NCBI RefSeq assembly: GCF_013343235.1
Contig: NZ_CP040094.1
Span: 3,162,501 to 3,226,500, forward strand
DNA from: Nostoc sp. TCL240-02
GTDB lineage: Bacteria; Cyanobacteriota; Cyanobacteriia; Cyanobacteriales; Nostocaceae
Length of the DNA: 64,000 nt
Reading direction: 5' to 3'
Positions 8,337 to 17,525 of the stretch are shown here, piece after piece. The stretch's first letter is position 1. The number at the start of each line of letters is the position of its first letter. The position numbers and the translations under genes were made by a program. The notes under the pieces were generated by a model. That model was not told the DNA's origin. It made no database searches and worked only from the letters and a program-made list of their open reading frames with translations.

Positions 8337-8852
8337 TGTAATGTATCCAGTATTCTTTGGTAAACTGGACAGCTTCAACAAATTACACATCTAGCAGTAG
8401 GAGGGCTTTATACGACGAATTTGTACTCAAAAATTACTACCCTGCAATAGAGTTTTTTACCGTCGCTTTCGTTTTGGTTCAAGTCTCAGCCGTAGAACTC
8501 CTGGCTTCCTACCAAGTTTCGCGTCATCCTTTCCCCTGAATATTCATCCAAACATCTTGTCTTCCCGTTGAAAGTCTAGTCAATCAGTTGACTTGACATT
8601 TAGCTAAATAATCAGCCGAAGGGATGACACGAAGCTCGGCAGGAAACTAGGAATTCTGCTGCTGAGACAACACCAAAAACCTGCGCTTTATAGTGCGGTT
8701 GTTTGTTCTGTCTTATGTACAGAGTGACATGGATGACCCTGGATTGTCAATATACTTATTTATGAAGATTTCGTAAAAGCGCTCACCCATATTCATGAAC
8801 TTTAAAAATGTTATATAGTATTACTTTAAAAATATTTTAGTGAATAAATAAT
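8337..8852. other. Gene-free region holding a long imperfect inverted repeat
   Basis: No coding sequence was supported here. The striking content is the pair of 48-bp arms at 8485-8532 and 8619-8666 (separate entry). The remainder is A/T-rich and should contain the promoter of the minus-strand NYN/LOTUS gene. Confidence 0.6.
8485..8666. repeat. Imperfect inverted repeat with 48-bp arms (MITE or structured RNA)
   Basis: The left arm (8485-8532) starts CTCAGCCGTAGAACTCCTGG. The right arm (8619-8666) reads, when reversed, CTCAGCAGCAGAATTCCTAG. About 37 of 48 positions agree and nearly all differences are transitions. Weaker similarity continues outward (TTTTGGT). The 86-base interior contains a smaller AGTCAA/TTGACT pair. 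It could be a decayed miniature transposon or a hairpin RNA. No transposase is present. Confidence 0.7.
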
Positions 8853-9461
8853 TTACGGTTTACTTTGCGCGATCGCAGCATACAAAATACCTAAAATTTT
8901 CTTAATATCCTTAATATAATATTCACTCAAATCAATCGAAACTACATTGCCTTCAAGCTTAAGAAATTGCCAGATCGTACCGATAGTAACAGCACCATAT
9001 ATAGCTTTGATTTGATTTCCACCTCTCTCGTTAAATAACTGAGCAGCTACCATTTCAGCAATACATTGCGCTAAACCAGACCTCAAATTCTCATTTTTGC
9101 TTTCTACTAAGACAATTACCGGACTACGTACAAGCAATTGCTCCGAAGAAAGACTCAAAATAAAATCACAAAAACCATTTAATCCTCGTTGACTATCAAC
9201 GCTAAAATCAACTCCAGAAAAAAAGCTTATTTCATAATTAAATTTGCGTCTAATTTCTAATAAAATTGGACTTGTTATCATTTCACTACGAGCTTTTTCA
9301 GAACTTATCGCTACTGCTAAATCAACATTCTCCTTAAGAATAGTAGATAATAAATCACTACACTCTTGCTCCTGTATAGTTGCAAATAGTCCAGATGACT
9401 CCTGGATAACTAAACCAAAAGAATCAATAACTTCAATAAGTTTAAAATCACCGTAAGCCAT
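8853..9461 (-). CDS. Uncharacterised protein, possible PD-(D/E)XK nuclease-like fold
   Basis: 202 residues with no signal peptide or membrane span. LNGFCDFILSLS followed by SPVIVLVESKNEN and QCIAEMVAAQLFNE gives an acid, then an E-x-K, then a helix with a conserved-looking glutamine. That is the pattern of the PD-(D/E)XK fold, but it may be degenerate. Family members of this size are common in cyanobacteria beside Uma2 (DUF820) genes, and a Uma2 gene is the upstream neighbour here. The nuclease idea is inference from pattern only. Confidence 0.55.
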   Translation of the reverse strand: MAYGDFKLIEVIDSFGLVIQESSGLFATIQEQECSDLLSTILKENVDLAVAISSEKARSEMITSPILLEIRRKFNYEISFFSGVDFSVDSQRGLNGFCDFILSLSSEQLLVRSPVIVLVESKNENLRSGLAQCIAEMVAAQLFNERGGNQIKAIYGAVTIGTIWQFLKLEGNVVSIDLSEYYIKDIKKILGILYAAIAQSKP

Positions 9462-9504
9462 AAAACTTACTCCTTTGTCTTATGACTGAATTCTATAATA
9501 AAGA

Positions 9505-10092
9505 TTAAGAATTCAGCTTTGGCGGAAACACCTTAGCTAAATCAAGAGATAAATCAGGGAAGCAGGGAAAATCTATTACCTCATTTGACAAGAAAATTCG
9601 CTTATTGGAATAACCATATTTGCTTTGACTATCCTGATATGGTTCACTGTAACATTCCAAATAATTATCAAATAAATTGAATATCCAATAATTAGTAATA
9701 CCCGCTTTAGCATAGAGAGGGATTTTCACATCTTGGTCATAAGCTAAAGAAGAATCGGAAACTTCCATCACCAATAACACATCAGTCGGTTTAGGGTGAG
9801 ATGAGAGATAATTATCATCTCGGTTTTGAACAATGGCAAAATCTGGTTCAGGTTCACTGTTAGGTGGTAAAGTAATCGGGGCTTGAGATTGCAAAGTTGC
9901 CCTATCTCCTACAATCTTTGGGAGTTGTTTCCATAAATTCCTTAAACAAGTTTCATGGGCTTTACCTTTGGATGCCATTTCAATAATTTCCCCGTTAATT
10001 AATTCAATGTGGTCATCTTCATGGAAAAAGCCCAATTCTCCAAGCCTGTGGTATTCATCTAGTGTGAAGCGTTTAGCCTGAGCAATACTCAT
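9505..10092 (-). CDS. Uma2 family (DUF820) endonuclease-like protein
   Basis: 195 residues, typical Uma2 length. The N-terminus FTLDEYHRLGELGFFHEDDHIELINGEIIEMA is the family hallmark. PEPDFAIVQ and VLLVMEVSDSSLAYDQDVKIPLYAKAGITNYWIF provide the PD...E-x-S restriction-like core, and the last segment is the conserved Y-A-x-A-G-I-xx-YW motif. These genes are numerous in Nostoc genomes and their biological role is unknown. The gene is divergent from chlD with a 91-bp spacer. Confidence 0.9.
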   Translation of the reverse strand: MSIAQAKRFTLDEYHRLGELGFFHEDDHIELINGEIIEMASKGKAHETCLRNLWKQLPKIVGDRATLQSQAPITLPPNSEPEPDFAIVQNRDDNYLSSHPKPTDVLLVMEVSDSSLAYDQDVKIPLYAKAGITNYWIFNLFDNYLECYSEPYQDSQSKYGYSNKRIFLSNEVIDFPCFPDLSLDLAKVFPPKLNS

Positions 10093-10183
10093 AAACTTAC
10101 CTTTCTCTCATTGCCATAATACTTATTCTAAATGTGTCAGAAATTGGTATGCTAAAGGCCGAGACTCGCTATAAAAGCAAACA

Positions 10184-12217
10184 ATGCCTGCGCCTACTAT
10201 CAATCCCACCATAACTGCCTTTCCATTAACTGCCGTAGTCGGTCAAGAAGCAATTAAATTAGCCTTGCTTTTAGCAGCCGTTGATCCTGGTTTGGGAGGA
10301 GTAGCGATCGCAGGTCGTCGCGGTACGGCAAAATCTGTAATGGCTCGTGCTATCCATGCTCTACTACCGCCCATTGAAGTTGTCAAAGGTTCAATTAGTA
10401 ATTGTGACCCCAACCACCCAGAAGAATGGGACGATCAACTTTTGGCGGAGTACGCAGACAAAGATATTCAAGATGTGCCCGTCGAAATTATCCCCGCACC
10501 TTTTTTGCAAATTCCTCTAGGTATCACAGAAGACCGACTCCTGGGTTCAGTGGATGTTGAAAAGTCTGTAAAACAAGGTGATACCATTTTTCAGCCGGGA
10601 TTACTCGCTACAGCAAACCGTGGTGTACTGTATGTAGATGAAATTAATTTATTAGATGACCAAATATCAAATCAGCTTTTAACAGTATTATCTGAGGGAC
10701 GTAACCAGATTGAGCGCGAAGGGATTAGTTTTCAGCATCCGTGCAAATCCCTATTCATTGCGACTTACAATCCAGAAGAAGGCGGATTACGAGAGCATTT
10801 GTTAGATAGAATTGCGATCGCACTCTCTGCTGATGGTGTACTCGGCTTAGATCAAAGAGTAGCAGCTGTTGAGCAAGCGATCGCTTATTCTATATCTCCC
10901 CAAGACTTCCTCAAGCAATACAACGAAGACTTAGACTCCCTCAAAACCCAAATCATCTTGGCGCGGGAATGGTTGAAAGAAGTAATCATCACCCATGAAC
11001 AAATTGCTTATTTAGTGGATGAGTCCATTCGCGGCGGAGTTCAGGGACATCGTGCCGAGTTATTCGCCACACGAGTTGCTAAAGCTGCGGCGGCTTTAGA
11101 GGGACGAACAACAGTTAATGCCGAAGATTTGCGCCGTGCTGTAGAACTGGTGATTGTACCACGCGCCACAGTTGTGCAGACACCACCACCCGAACAAGCG
11201 CCGCCACCGCCACCACCCCCACCGCAACAGAATCAAGAAGAACCCCAAGATGAATCTGAAGAGGAACAAGAAGAACAGGAAGAAAAAGAAGAAAATCAAG
11301 AGCAAGAACCCCCCGACATCCCGGAAGAGTTTATCTTTGATCCAGAAGGGGTAATCCTTGATGACAACGTGCTGTATTTTACTCAAATGGCGAAGCGGCA
11401 AGGTAAATCTGGTAGTCGCAGCGTCATCTTTTCCGATGACAGGGGACGCTACATTAAGCCGATGTTGCCCAAGGGTAAAGCGCGACGCATTGCAGTAGAT
11501 GCTACTCTAAGAGCAGCTGCTCCTTATCAAAAAGCACGCAGAGAAAGACAACCAGATAGAAAAGTTATTGTCGAACAGCCTGATATTCGCTCAAAACGCT
11601 TGGTACGCAAAGCCGGGGCGTTGGTAGTATTTGTGGTAGATGCTTCTGGCTCAATGGCCCTGAATCGAATGCAATCGGCTAAAGGTGCAGTGATGCAACT
11701 CTTAACAGAAGCTTATCAAAATCGCGATCAAATAGCATTAATTCCCTTCCGGGGAGAACAGGCAGAGGTATTATTGCCTCCAACACGTTCTATTGCTTTG
11801 GCGCGTAACCGTTTGGAAAGGTTGCCCTGTGGTGGGGGTTCGCCCTTAGCGCATGGTTTAACTCAAGCTGTGCGCGTCGGCTTAAATGCTCAGATGAGTG
11901 GAGATATTGGGCAAGTTGTCCTTGTCGCAATCACCGATGGGCGGGGTAATATTCCTTTAGCGCGTTCTTTGGGCGAACAGCTTGAACTAGGAGAAAAGCC
12001 AGATATCAAAGGAGAATTATTAGAAATTGCTGCGAGAATTCGTGCTTTGGGGATGCAACTATTAGTAATTGATACGGAAAGCAAATTTGTGTCTACTGGC
12101 TTTGCTAAAGAATTATCGCAAACAGCAGGCGGTAAATATTATCATTTGCCGAAAGCGACAGATCAAGCTATTGCTGCTATGACCAAAGGTGCGATCGCTG
12201 ATTTAAAATCTAGATAA
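10184..12217 (+). CDS. chlD: Magnesium chelatase subunit D
   Basis: Subunit of the ATP-driven enzyme that inserts Mg2+ into protoporphyrin IX, the first committed step to chlorophyll, working with ChlI and ChlH. 677 residues. The N-terminal AAA+ module has the P-loop region GRRGTAKS at 44-51 and [11 protein letters not shown] polyproline run then an acidic Glu/Gln run at about 325-375 links it to the C-terminal integrin-I (vWA) domain with the MIDAS motif DASGSM near residue 487. Length and domain order are those of cyanobacterial ChlD. It converges on sigF. Confidence 0.97.
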   Translation: MPAPTINPTITAFPLTAVVGQEAIKLALLLAAVDPGLGGVAIAGRRGTAKSVMARAIHALLPPIEVVKGSISNCDPNHPEEWDDQLLAEYADKDIQDVPVEIIPAPFLQIPLGITEDRLLGSVDVEKSVKQGDTIFQPGLLATANRGVLYVDEINLLDDQISNQLLTVLSEGRNQIEREGISFQHPCKSLFIATYNPEEGGLREHLLDRIAIALSADGVLGLDQRVAAVEQAIAYSISPQDFLKQYNEDLDSLKTQIILAREWLKEVIITHEQIAYLVDESIRGGVQGHRAELFATRVAKAAAALEGRTTVNAEDLRRAVELVIVPRATVVQTPPPEQAPPPPPPPPQQNQEEPQDESEEEQEEQEEKEENQEQEPPDIPEEFIFDPEGVILDDNVLYFTQMAKRQGKSGSRSVIFSDDRGRYIKPMLPKGKARRIAVDATLRAAAPYQKARRERQPDRKVIVEQPDIRSKRLVRKAGALVVFVVDASGSMALNRMQSAKGAVMQLLTEAYQNRDQIALIPFRGEQAEVLLPPTRSIALARNRLERLPCGGGSPLAHGLTQAVRVGLNAQMSGDIGQVVLVAITDGRGNIPLARSLGEQLELGEKPDIKGELLEIAARIRALGMQLLVIDTESKFVSTGFAKELSQTAGGKYYHLPKATDQAIAAMTKGAIADLKSR

Positions 12218-12275
12218 TTAGTCATTTGTCATTTGTCAGTTGCTTTTCTACTAACTACTGACCATTGACTAATGA

Positions 12276-13061
12276 CTACGATCCAGTGGGCATTACTTGT
12301 GGTTGCAAATAGCAAATCAAATCTTGAATTCCCTTTTGCAGATACCGCGTTACCGTCATTGGACTAGTGCCAATATTTTTAGCGGCATCCTTGCGGGAAA
12401 GTTCTTTCAAAAATACCATTTCGACTGCCATGCGGGGCTTTTCTTCCAACATATTGATTGCACCTTGCAGTTGTTGGCGTTCTTCTTCTTGTTGTAAAAG
12501 AACATGAGAACGAGGACAAGGAAGTGCTTCACCCAAGGTTATTTGGCAATCAACATAGTTAACTGCGGTTGCATCTAAACTTAAAGGCATCCGATTTTGA
12601 GCAGCTAACTTGGTTTCTTGCCATTCTTGTACAGATACCCGAAGTTCGCTGGCAATTTCAGCATCTTTAGGCTGACGACCTAAAGACATTGCTAAGTCCT
12701 TGCGAATCTTTTGCCCTTCATTGTATAATTCTTGCCAACGACGAGGAATTTTTAATAAAGTGCTGCGATCGCGCAAAAAGTGCAGCATCTCTCCACGAAT
12801 ATATGGCACTGCAAAGGAACTAAAAGCATATCCTTGGCTAGGGTCGAAACGCTCAATAGCCCTAATCAAACCAAAATACCCAATTTGTTCTAAATCTTCA
12901 TAAGGTTCATTACATTGATGGCTGAATTTATGAGCCATCTTCCGTACTAAGCCAGTATGTAACTGTACAAGTTTATTACGAAGTTTAATAGAAGGATTCT
13001 GGTGGTACAAGTGTAATAATTCTATACCATCAGTTCGTAAAGAGGACTCACTTGTTGCCAT
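12276..13061 (-). CDS. sigF: Group 3 RNA polymerase sigma factor, SigF-like
   Basis: Alternative sigma factor, 261 residues from MATSESS. Region 2 is visible as DLEQIGYFGLIRAIERFDPSQGYAFSSFAVPYIRGEML, region 3 as GRQPKDAEIASELRVSVQEW, and region 4 HTH as LSRKDAAKNIGTSPMTVTRYLQKG. SigB/SigF/SigG-type layout and the DLEQIGYFGLI wording match cyanobacterial SigF, which controls pilus and surface genes. An ATG 6 bases upstream (13067) is the alternative start. No anti-sigma gene is adjacent. SigJ-type paralogues are the main alternative identity. Confidence 0.8.
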   Translation of the reverse strand: MATSESSLRTDGIELLHLYHQNPSIKLRNKLVQLHTGLVRKMAHKFSHQCNEPYEDLEQIGYFGLIRAIERFDPSQGYAFSSFAVPYIRGEMLHFLRDRSTLLKIPRRWQELYNEGQKIRKDLAMSLGRQPKDAEIASELRVSVQEWQETKLAAQNRMPLSLDATAVNYVDCQITLGEALPCPRSHVLLQQEEERQQLQGAINMLEEKPRMAVEMVFLKELSRKDAAKNIGTSPMTVTRYLQKGIQDLICYLQPQVMPTGS

Positions 13062-13067
13062 ATACAT

Positions 13068-13386
13068 TCCTTTGTTGAAACTCCTATTCCTCAGAAAACG
13101 GAGTTGCGTATATTTTCTTCTAAGCTGTTATTATTTTGCTTAGTCAGGGAAGAATAAGCCATCGTCGTTTCACTGAACTTATGAGGGGTCTAACTCCATA
13201 ATTCAGTATTTGTACGCATGATTTTCATAACCTTTCTGTTGCAGGTTATTTTTGTTTTTCACATAAAAATTTCAACATTGGATAATGTTTTTTGTTTAGT
13301 CGTCTCTTCTCTTTCTGGTTGCTGGCCCAAAATCTTGGTAAGAATAGGAATAGGCAGAACGTTTTCCTAAAAAACAGTTTTTCAAT
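13068..13386. other. Divergent intergenic region sigF / membrane protein
   Basis: A/T-rich spacer that must hold both promoters. GGGGTCTAACTCC (13186-13198) is a small near-palindrome. No gene or confident operator was seen. Confidence 0.4.
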
Positions 13387-14115
13387 ATGAGCAATACCAG
13401 TAATTTTCGTGAAGCTATCCGTGAGGCTAAATCTCACGCCCTCGTTGGCCCAAACGTAATTGCCAACGCCCTCCCCTACGTCGGTGGTGGATTGGTGCTA
13501 ACGGCATTAGGAACCTACGGTGGTTTGGGAGTTATCCGTACTAACCCCGAAATATTCTTCCCCACCTTCATTGGTGCAGTGATTTTGGAGTTAATTTTGT
13601 TCTTTGTTGCCCAAAATGTTGCCCAAAAAAGTAACAAGGGTCTTGCGTTACCCCTGTTGGCAACCTACAGCCTGTTGTCTGGATATACTCTCAGTGGCTT
13701 GGTATTTGTCGCTTTGAGATCGCAAGGTGTTGGCATTCAAGGCATTGGGTTGGCTGCCCTTGGTTGTGGCGTTACTTTTATTTTCGCCCGTCAAATAGGT
13801 TCAAATCTTTCTGAACAAGATGGCATGGCTTTGACAAAAACCATCAATCTTGGCGTTATCGCCTTGGTGGTTGTGTGCCTTGCCCAGTTTGGGTTTGCCA
13901 TGTTTGGTGTTTACACGCCAAATTGGTTAGAAATCGCCATTTCCGGTTTAGGAGTATTTCTGTTTGTTGGGGTTTCTGTTGTCGATTTCTACATCTTGCC
14001 CCGCACTTACAGCGATGACCAATATCTGCCTGCTGCTTTGTCGATGTACCTTACTTACATCAACTTATTCGTCTTTATCTTGCGCTTGCTAATTGCCATC
14101 AATGGCCGCGATTAA
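13387..14115 (+). CDS. Bax inhibitor-1 (UPF0005/YccA) family membrane protein
   Basis: 242 residues with about seven hydrophobic spans, including PYVGGGLVLTALGTYGGLGV, FFPTFIGAVILELILFFVAQ, LGVIALVVVCLAQFGFAMFG and VGVSVVDFYILPRTYS. The acidic VVDFYIL near the sixth helix and the LTYINLFVFILRLL last helix fit the TMBIM/BI-1 family, which forms pH-sensitive Ca2+ leak channels in bacteria. The role in cyanobacteria is unclear. It is monocistronic, with a strong terminator 40 bp downstream. Confidence 0.8.
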   Translation: MSNTSNFREAIREAKSHALVGPNVIANALPYVGGGLVLTALGTYGGLGVIRTNPEIFFPTFIGAVILELILFFVAQNVAQKSNKGLALPLLATYSLLSGYTLSGLVFVALRSQGVGIQGIGLAALGCGVTFIFARQIGSNLSEQDGMALTKTINLGVIALVVVCLAQFGFAMFGVYTPNWLEIAISGLGVFLFVGVSVVDFYILPRTYSDDQYLPAALSMYLTYINLFVFILRLLIAINGRD

Positions 14116-14156
14116 TTGTCTGTAGACACTAACAAAAGTCAAGTTTTATAAAGTTA

Positions 14157-14193
14157 AACCGTGGTTAAATTTTTAGCAACCACGGTTTTTTTA
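14157..14193 (+). terminator. Rho-independent terminator
   Basis: AACCGTGGTT and AACCACGGTT form a perfect 10-bp stem with an 11-base loop, followed by TTTTTT. It ends the BI-1-like gene. Confidence 0.9.
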
Positions 14194-14447
14194 TTTGTTT
14201 AACAGTAGAATATGTAGATTAAGTTAATCTTCAAGTGAGCAAAATTATGCTTGAATTCTTAAATATCACAATTGAAGTAGAAAAATTGTCTAATATCTTG
14301 GGGAAGGCTGAGGACTGTCTTTGACCTCCAATATTTGACTGCAAGAATTCAATATTTAGATCAAGTAATTGCTCAACCGAGTTTTTGGAATAATCCAACC
14401 CTTGCTTATAAAGTCCTTCAAGAAATTGAGTACTCCATATTCTACAA

Positions 14448-15091
14448 GGATACTGCTGGCGAATGGTGGGTTTGACCCCTCAAGCTAACCAGTTTTAGAA
14501 TCACAAGATATTTTTGGTGGTAATTTCTTGAAAGTGCGGTGTGAACTGCACTTTTTTAGTCACAAAAATGTGCGACCAAATTACAACCTAACTGTATCAG
14601 GACATTTGTTGTGATTAAATTGAGCTACTTAATCAAGACTAACAAACACGTAATCGCGCGAATAAGGTAGTACGAGTTTGAGCTTTATTTACCTGCTTTG
14701 ACCATGTAAAAAAGCGACTTAGATTGATTGCACAAGCAGTAGCAACATGTTGTAAATGGGTTTTTACTAAGCCACAATATCGCGCTTGTCGTAAATTAAA
14801 TTTACACACAGCTTGAGAAATAGTACCCTCAATCCCGGCTCGACGTTGATATTTTTGTTGAAATTCTCTTGAGACTTGTTCGCGGCGACGTTGTTTTCGC
14901 GCTCACTTTTATCTTTGGGTAAACGGTAATTATCAAATCGCCAACTATAATTGTCAAACCAGTCTTCGCTGACAATCCTTTCAAGAATTCAGAAAATACA
15001 ACTTTGTGAGTATTTTCTGACTCTTTATTCTCTTCAGTTATCGGGGGTCTAACCCATACTAGGTTAAACCCCTAATTCGCCAGCAGTATCC
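14448..15091. mobile_element. 644-bp IS derivative with perfect 17-bp terminal inverted repeats
   Basis: GGATACTGCTGGCGAAT at 14448-14464 is exactly inverted at 15075-15091. The element is flanked by TACAA on both sides (14443-14447, 15092-15096), a 5-bp target duplication in a prfB fragment. Its only coding content is the C-terminal end of an IS1182-type transposase on the minus strand, so it is an internally deleted, non-autonomous copy. Confidence 0.9.
14639..14990 (-). pseudogene. C-terminal remnant of IS1182-family transposase
   Basis: Minus-strand translation gives REFQQKYQRRAGIEGTISQA, then VCKFNLRQARYCGLVKTHLQ and HVATACAINLSRFF, ending at 14639. The RAGIEGTISQ and RYxGLxKTHLQH wording is the catalytic-Glu end of IS1182/IS4-like DDE transposases. 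Upstream the frame is broken, near TTTTCGCGCTCAC (about 14895-14907), and the N-terminal two thirds are gone. Confidence 0.8.
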
Positions 15092-15267
15092 TACAAGCAT
15101 CAGGAATATCAGCGCTGGTGTTCGATTCTAGAAGATATCAAGGCTGCACTGGAATTGTTGGAATTATCAGCCGATGAGCAATTACTAGACTTGTCCGAAA
15201 TATTAACTTAGGAAAAGAAAAATGGTAAAACGTTAAGTTGAGCGTTTACTATTTTTCAGAATTAGTT

Positions 15268-16161
15268 ATGGTTTGTGATTATATCGAGAAATATCCACAC
15301 AGAACAAAACAAATTTTAGGGATTAGTTACAAGCAACTACAATCATTATTAAATTGCGCCATAAAACGACACCAAGACATCAAAACTAAACAGGAGAGTC
15401 AGAAAATTAGAATGAATGCATCTGGTGGTGGTCGTCCCGAAAAGTTATCAACCGACGAACAAGTATGTTTGTGCTTATTTTATCTAAGACAGATGCCAAC
15501 TTTTCTTGTATTAGGAATGTTATTTGAGGTATCGAAGACAGAGGCTAACGATACTTTTCATTACTGGATACCAATCCTGCGAGACATTTTACCCGCTAGT
15601 TTATTAGAACAAGTATCAAATAATGAGAGTGATTTACTATTTGTTCAAGAAATATTAACCAATTTTCGGCTATTAGTCGATAGTCTAGAACAACCAAAAT
15701 ATAGGGATTCCGACCAAAAGGAACAACAAAAATATTTTTCTGGTAAGAAGAGGCAACATACATTAAAAAGTTTAATGATTGGGATACCAGAAGGTAAGGA
15801 TATTGTAGAAGTAGAGATAGGCGTTCCTGGACCAACAGCAGATATAAAATTGTTTCGTCAATCTCAGCACAAATTTGATAAATCTCAACTTTTTTCAGGT
15901 GATAAAGGGTTTCAAGGTGGCAAAAACATCACTACTCCTCATAAAAGAAAACCGAAGCGAGAATTAACTCAACAGCAAAAAGATGAAAACAAGGCTTTAT
16001 CTAATAATCGAATATTCATTGAACATTTAATTCGATTACTTAAAATATTTCGCATAGCTTCACAAAGATTTCGATTAAAGCTCGATACTTATGAACAAAT
16101 TATTTTCACAGTATGTGGATTGGTTAGATTAAGAATAGTTAGCTTAATTTTGCCAACTTAA
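15268..16161 (+). CDS. IS5-type (HARBI1-like) DDE transposase
   Basis: About 297 residues. The N-terminal helix-turn-helix (HTH_Tnp_4-like) includes GGGRPEKLSTDEQVCLCLFYLRQM. The DDE domain has first Asp in VDSLEQPK, second in SGDKGFQG and catalytic Glu in FIEHLIRLLK, with the GISYKQLQSLL start region usual for Nostoc copies. An upstream ATG at 15238 gives 10 further residues. GTTAAGTTG just before (15230) and its inverse CAACTTAAC after (16154-16162) may be terminal repeats. It looks intact. Its left side abuts the truncated prfB copy, so its insertion may have cut that gene. Confidence 0.87.
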   Translation: MVCDYIEKYPHRTKQILGISYKQLQSLLNCAIKRHQDIKTKQESQKIRMNASGGGRPEKLSTDEQVCLCLFYLRQMPTFLVLGMLFEVSKTEANDTFHYWIPILRDILPASLLEQVSNNESDLLFVQEILTNFRLLVDSLEQPKYRDSDQKEQQKYFSGKKRQHTLKSLMIGIPEGKDIVEVEIGVPGPTADIKLFRQSQHKFDKSQLFSGDKGFQGGKNITTPHKRKPKRELTQQQKDENKALSNNRIFIEHLIRLLKIFRIASQRFRLKLDTYEQIIFTVCGLVRLRIVSLILPT

Positions 16162-16198
16162 CTACTAAGAGTAGTCAGGAAAATCTCAAAAAGTAGGA

Positions 16199-16618
16199 GT
16201 GATATTTTATGCCTCTAAACTAACAGTAACTGTCTCAAAGCCTTATTACTGCGTTTTTCCGCAAATATCAAAGTTTTGCCTCAAAGCTTTGAACAGTCTG
16301 GCTTTGGAGTTTTCGGACAAGTCTAATGGTTCTTCATCCACTAAGCCAACTGATAGTGGTGGGTATGCAGACATCGAAATTCCCAGAGGAGTGGATATTG
16401 AAATCTTCCTTAGACATAAAGAGTATGCGTCAGAAAACCACAGAATAAATTCTGAAATAGAGCCTGGTAAAGTGAAGGAATTTTTCTTAAAGAAAGCTAG
16501 AGCTAATTCAGAATCTGTACCATTTTCAAAGGTTTCTGGACTTAGTACTAATATATCCGTAAAGGAGAACATCTCCAGAACTAACTACACTAATTCTCAA
16601 AGAGTCAGCGACGTGTAA
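16199..16618 (+). pseudogene. Partial duplicate of the beta-sandwich protein at 17526
   Basis: An open frame of 139 codons whose central part (SNGSSSTKPTDSGGYADIEI to KVKEFFLKK) is nearly identical to residues 74-133 of the 263-residue protein at 17526-18317. The first 40 and last 40 codons match nothing in that gene and the membrane anchor is missing. It lies immediately right of the transposase gene. The fragment probably came from a duplication disrupted by insertion, and a functional product is unlikely. Confidence 0.6.
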
Positions 16619-16744
16619 ATTTAGGTGGTAGAAGCCTTACATTTCAAGTTCGTTCAAGATTCTAATTGTGATAAGGACTTGTGTATACACGGTAGCCCCA
16701 GTCTGTGGGGTTTGGAGTATAGGTAAAAGTAGGAGTGACTATAT

Positions 16745-17245
16745 ATGAGAGATGTAACACGATTTATTGATGGTTCAGACTACGCTACTAAGAGACGCAG
16801 TAAAGGTATTCTGCGTTTTAAATCAACAAAGACTGGCTTTTGCTTTCTCAAAAAAAGTTGGCCTTTTAGATTGTTATCACCTTTTGACACTTCACTACGT
16901 TTAGTTGCGATAGCGATTATCAGTGTTTATCAACGCCATCTCTCACCAAGGAAAGGCTATTCCTGCGCGCATCGAATTCTACATGGCGGTGACTCTTGTT
17001 CGGAGTACGTAAAGAATGTTCTTGCAGACAAGAGTCTGTTTGAATCTACTCTTATTGCTAGGCAAAGATTTAGAGAATGTAATATTGCATACATATCTGT
17101 AAAGAACCGAGTTGTCGAGTCTAAGGGTTCAGTTATGCGATCAGTAGGCCCTGATGACTTTATTACTCTTATTATTGGCATTATTATTAGCATTATCACT
17201 GCTATCCTCGCTTTTATATTTGGAAAAAAGTGCGATTGCAAGTAG
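16745..17245 (+). CDS. YidD-like protein with C-terminal membrane helix
   Basis: 166 residues. Residues 55-115 (AIAIISVYQRHLSPRKGYSC to AHRILHGGDSCSEYVKN) match YidD, the small protein that assists YidC-dependent membrane insertion (motif YQ-x-xxSP...C...SCSxY). It carries two cysteines where canonical YidD has three. The last 30 residues form a transmembrane helix (FITLIIGIIISIITAILAFI) ending in KKCDCK, which canonical YidD lacks. It lies between the two copies of the beta-sandwich module, so the three may have moved together. A role separate from housekeeping YidD is likely. Confidence 0.65.
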   Translation: MRDVTRFIDGSDYATKRRSKGILRFKSTKTGFCFLKKSWPFRLLSPFDTSLRLVAIAIISVYQRHLSPRKGYSCAHRILHGGDSCSEYVKNVLADKSLFESTLIARQRFRECNIAYISVKNRVVESKGSVMRSVGPDDFITLIIGIIISIITAILAFIFGKKCDCK

Positions 17246-17525
17246 ATGCTTGCACGCCTAAGTCCTCTGAAAACCTAGCTTCACCTGTCAATGGTCTTTT
17301 TGTCTCCATCAGCCACTAGCCTTTTTAGAATCCCAGTAGGATTAGCACAGACACATTCAGTAAACTAGAATTCCGTCGGATGAAAGCTACTGGTGATGTT
17401 ATCAAGGTTACTAGCCGCAGATAATTTGAGGTGTTAAGTGGATTGACTCTTAAATTTTGTTCGTTTAACCATAATAAAAATATAAATACACTTAAGACAC
17501 TTAAGAAATTTCTCTCCTTCTGCCT

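Larger units (their letters stand above)
14247..15211 (+). pseudogene. prfB: Truncated prfB (release factor 2) with frameshift site, split by an IS
   Basis: MLEFLNITIEVEKLSNILGK then AEDCL and TGA match the RF2 N-terminus. CTTTGAC keeps the programmed +1 frameshift site of RF2. After the shift the frame reads DLQYLTARIQYLDQVIAQPS, the RF2 helical domain. At 14447 the frame is broken by a 644-bp element and resumes at 15092 as YKHQEYQRWCSILEDIKAAL and ELLELSADEQLL, ending in a stop at 15209-15211. The catalytic GGQ domain is absent. The host must have another intact RF2 gene, so this is a dead partial copy. Confidence 0.88.

Noticed and set aside
8470..8500. GGTTCAAGTC resembling a tRNA T-loop
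   Set aside because: No acceptor, D-arm or anticodon stem can be placed around it.
9244..9456. Plus-strand frame opposite the PD-(D/E)XK-like gene
   Set aside because: No ribosome site or recognisable product; antisense shadow.
11096..11401. Minus-strand frame with poly-Phe/Leu, looks like a membrane protein
   Set aside because: Antisense of the Glu/Gln/Pro-rich linker of ChlD.
10184..12217. AAA+ protein considered as the missing eCIS ATPase
   Set aside because: Sequence and domain order are those of ChlD and it lies 11 kb outside the eCIS block.
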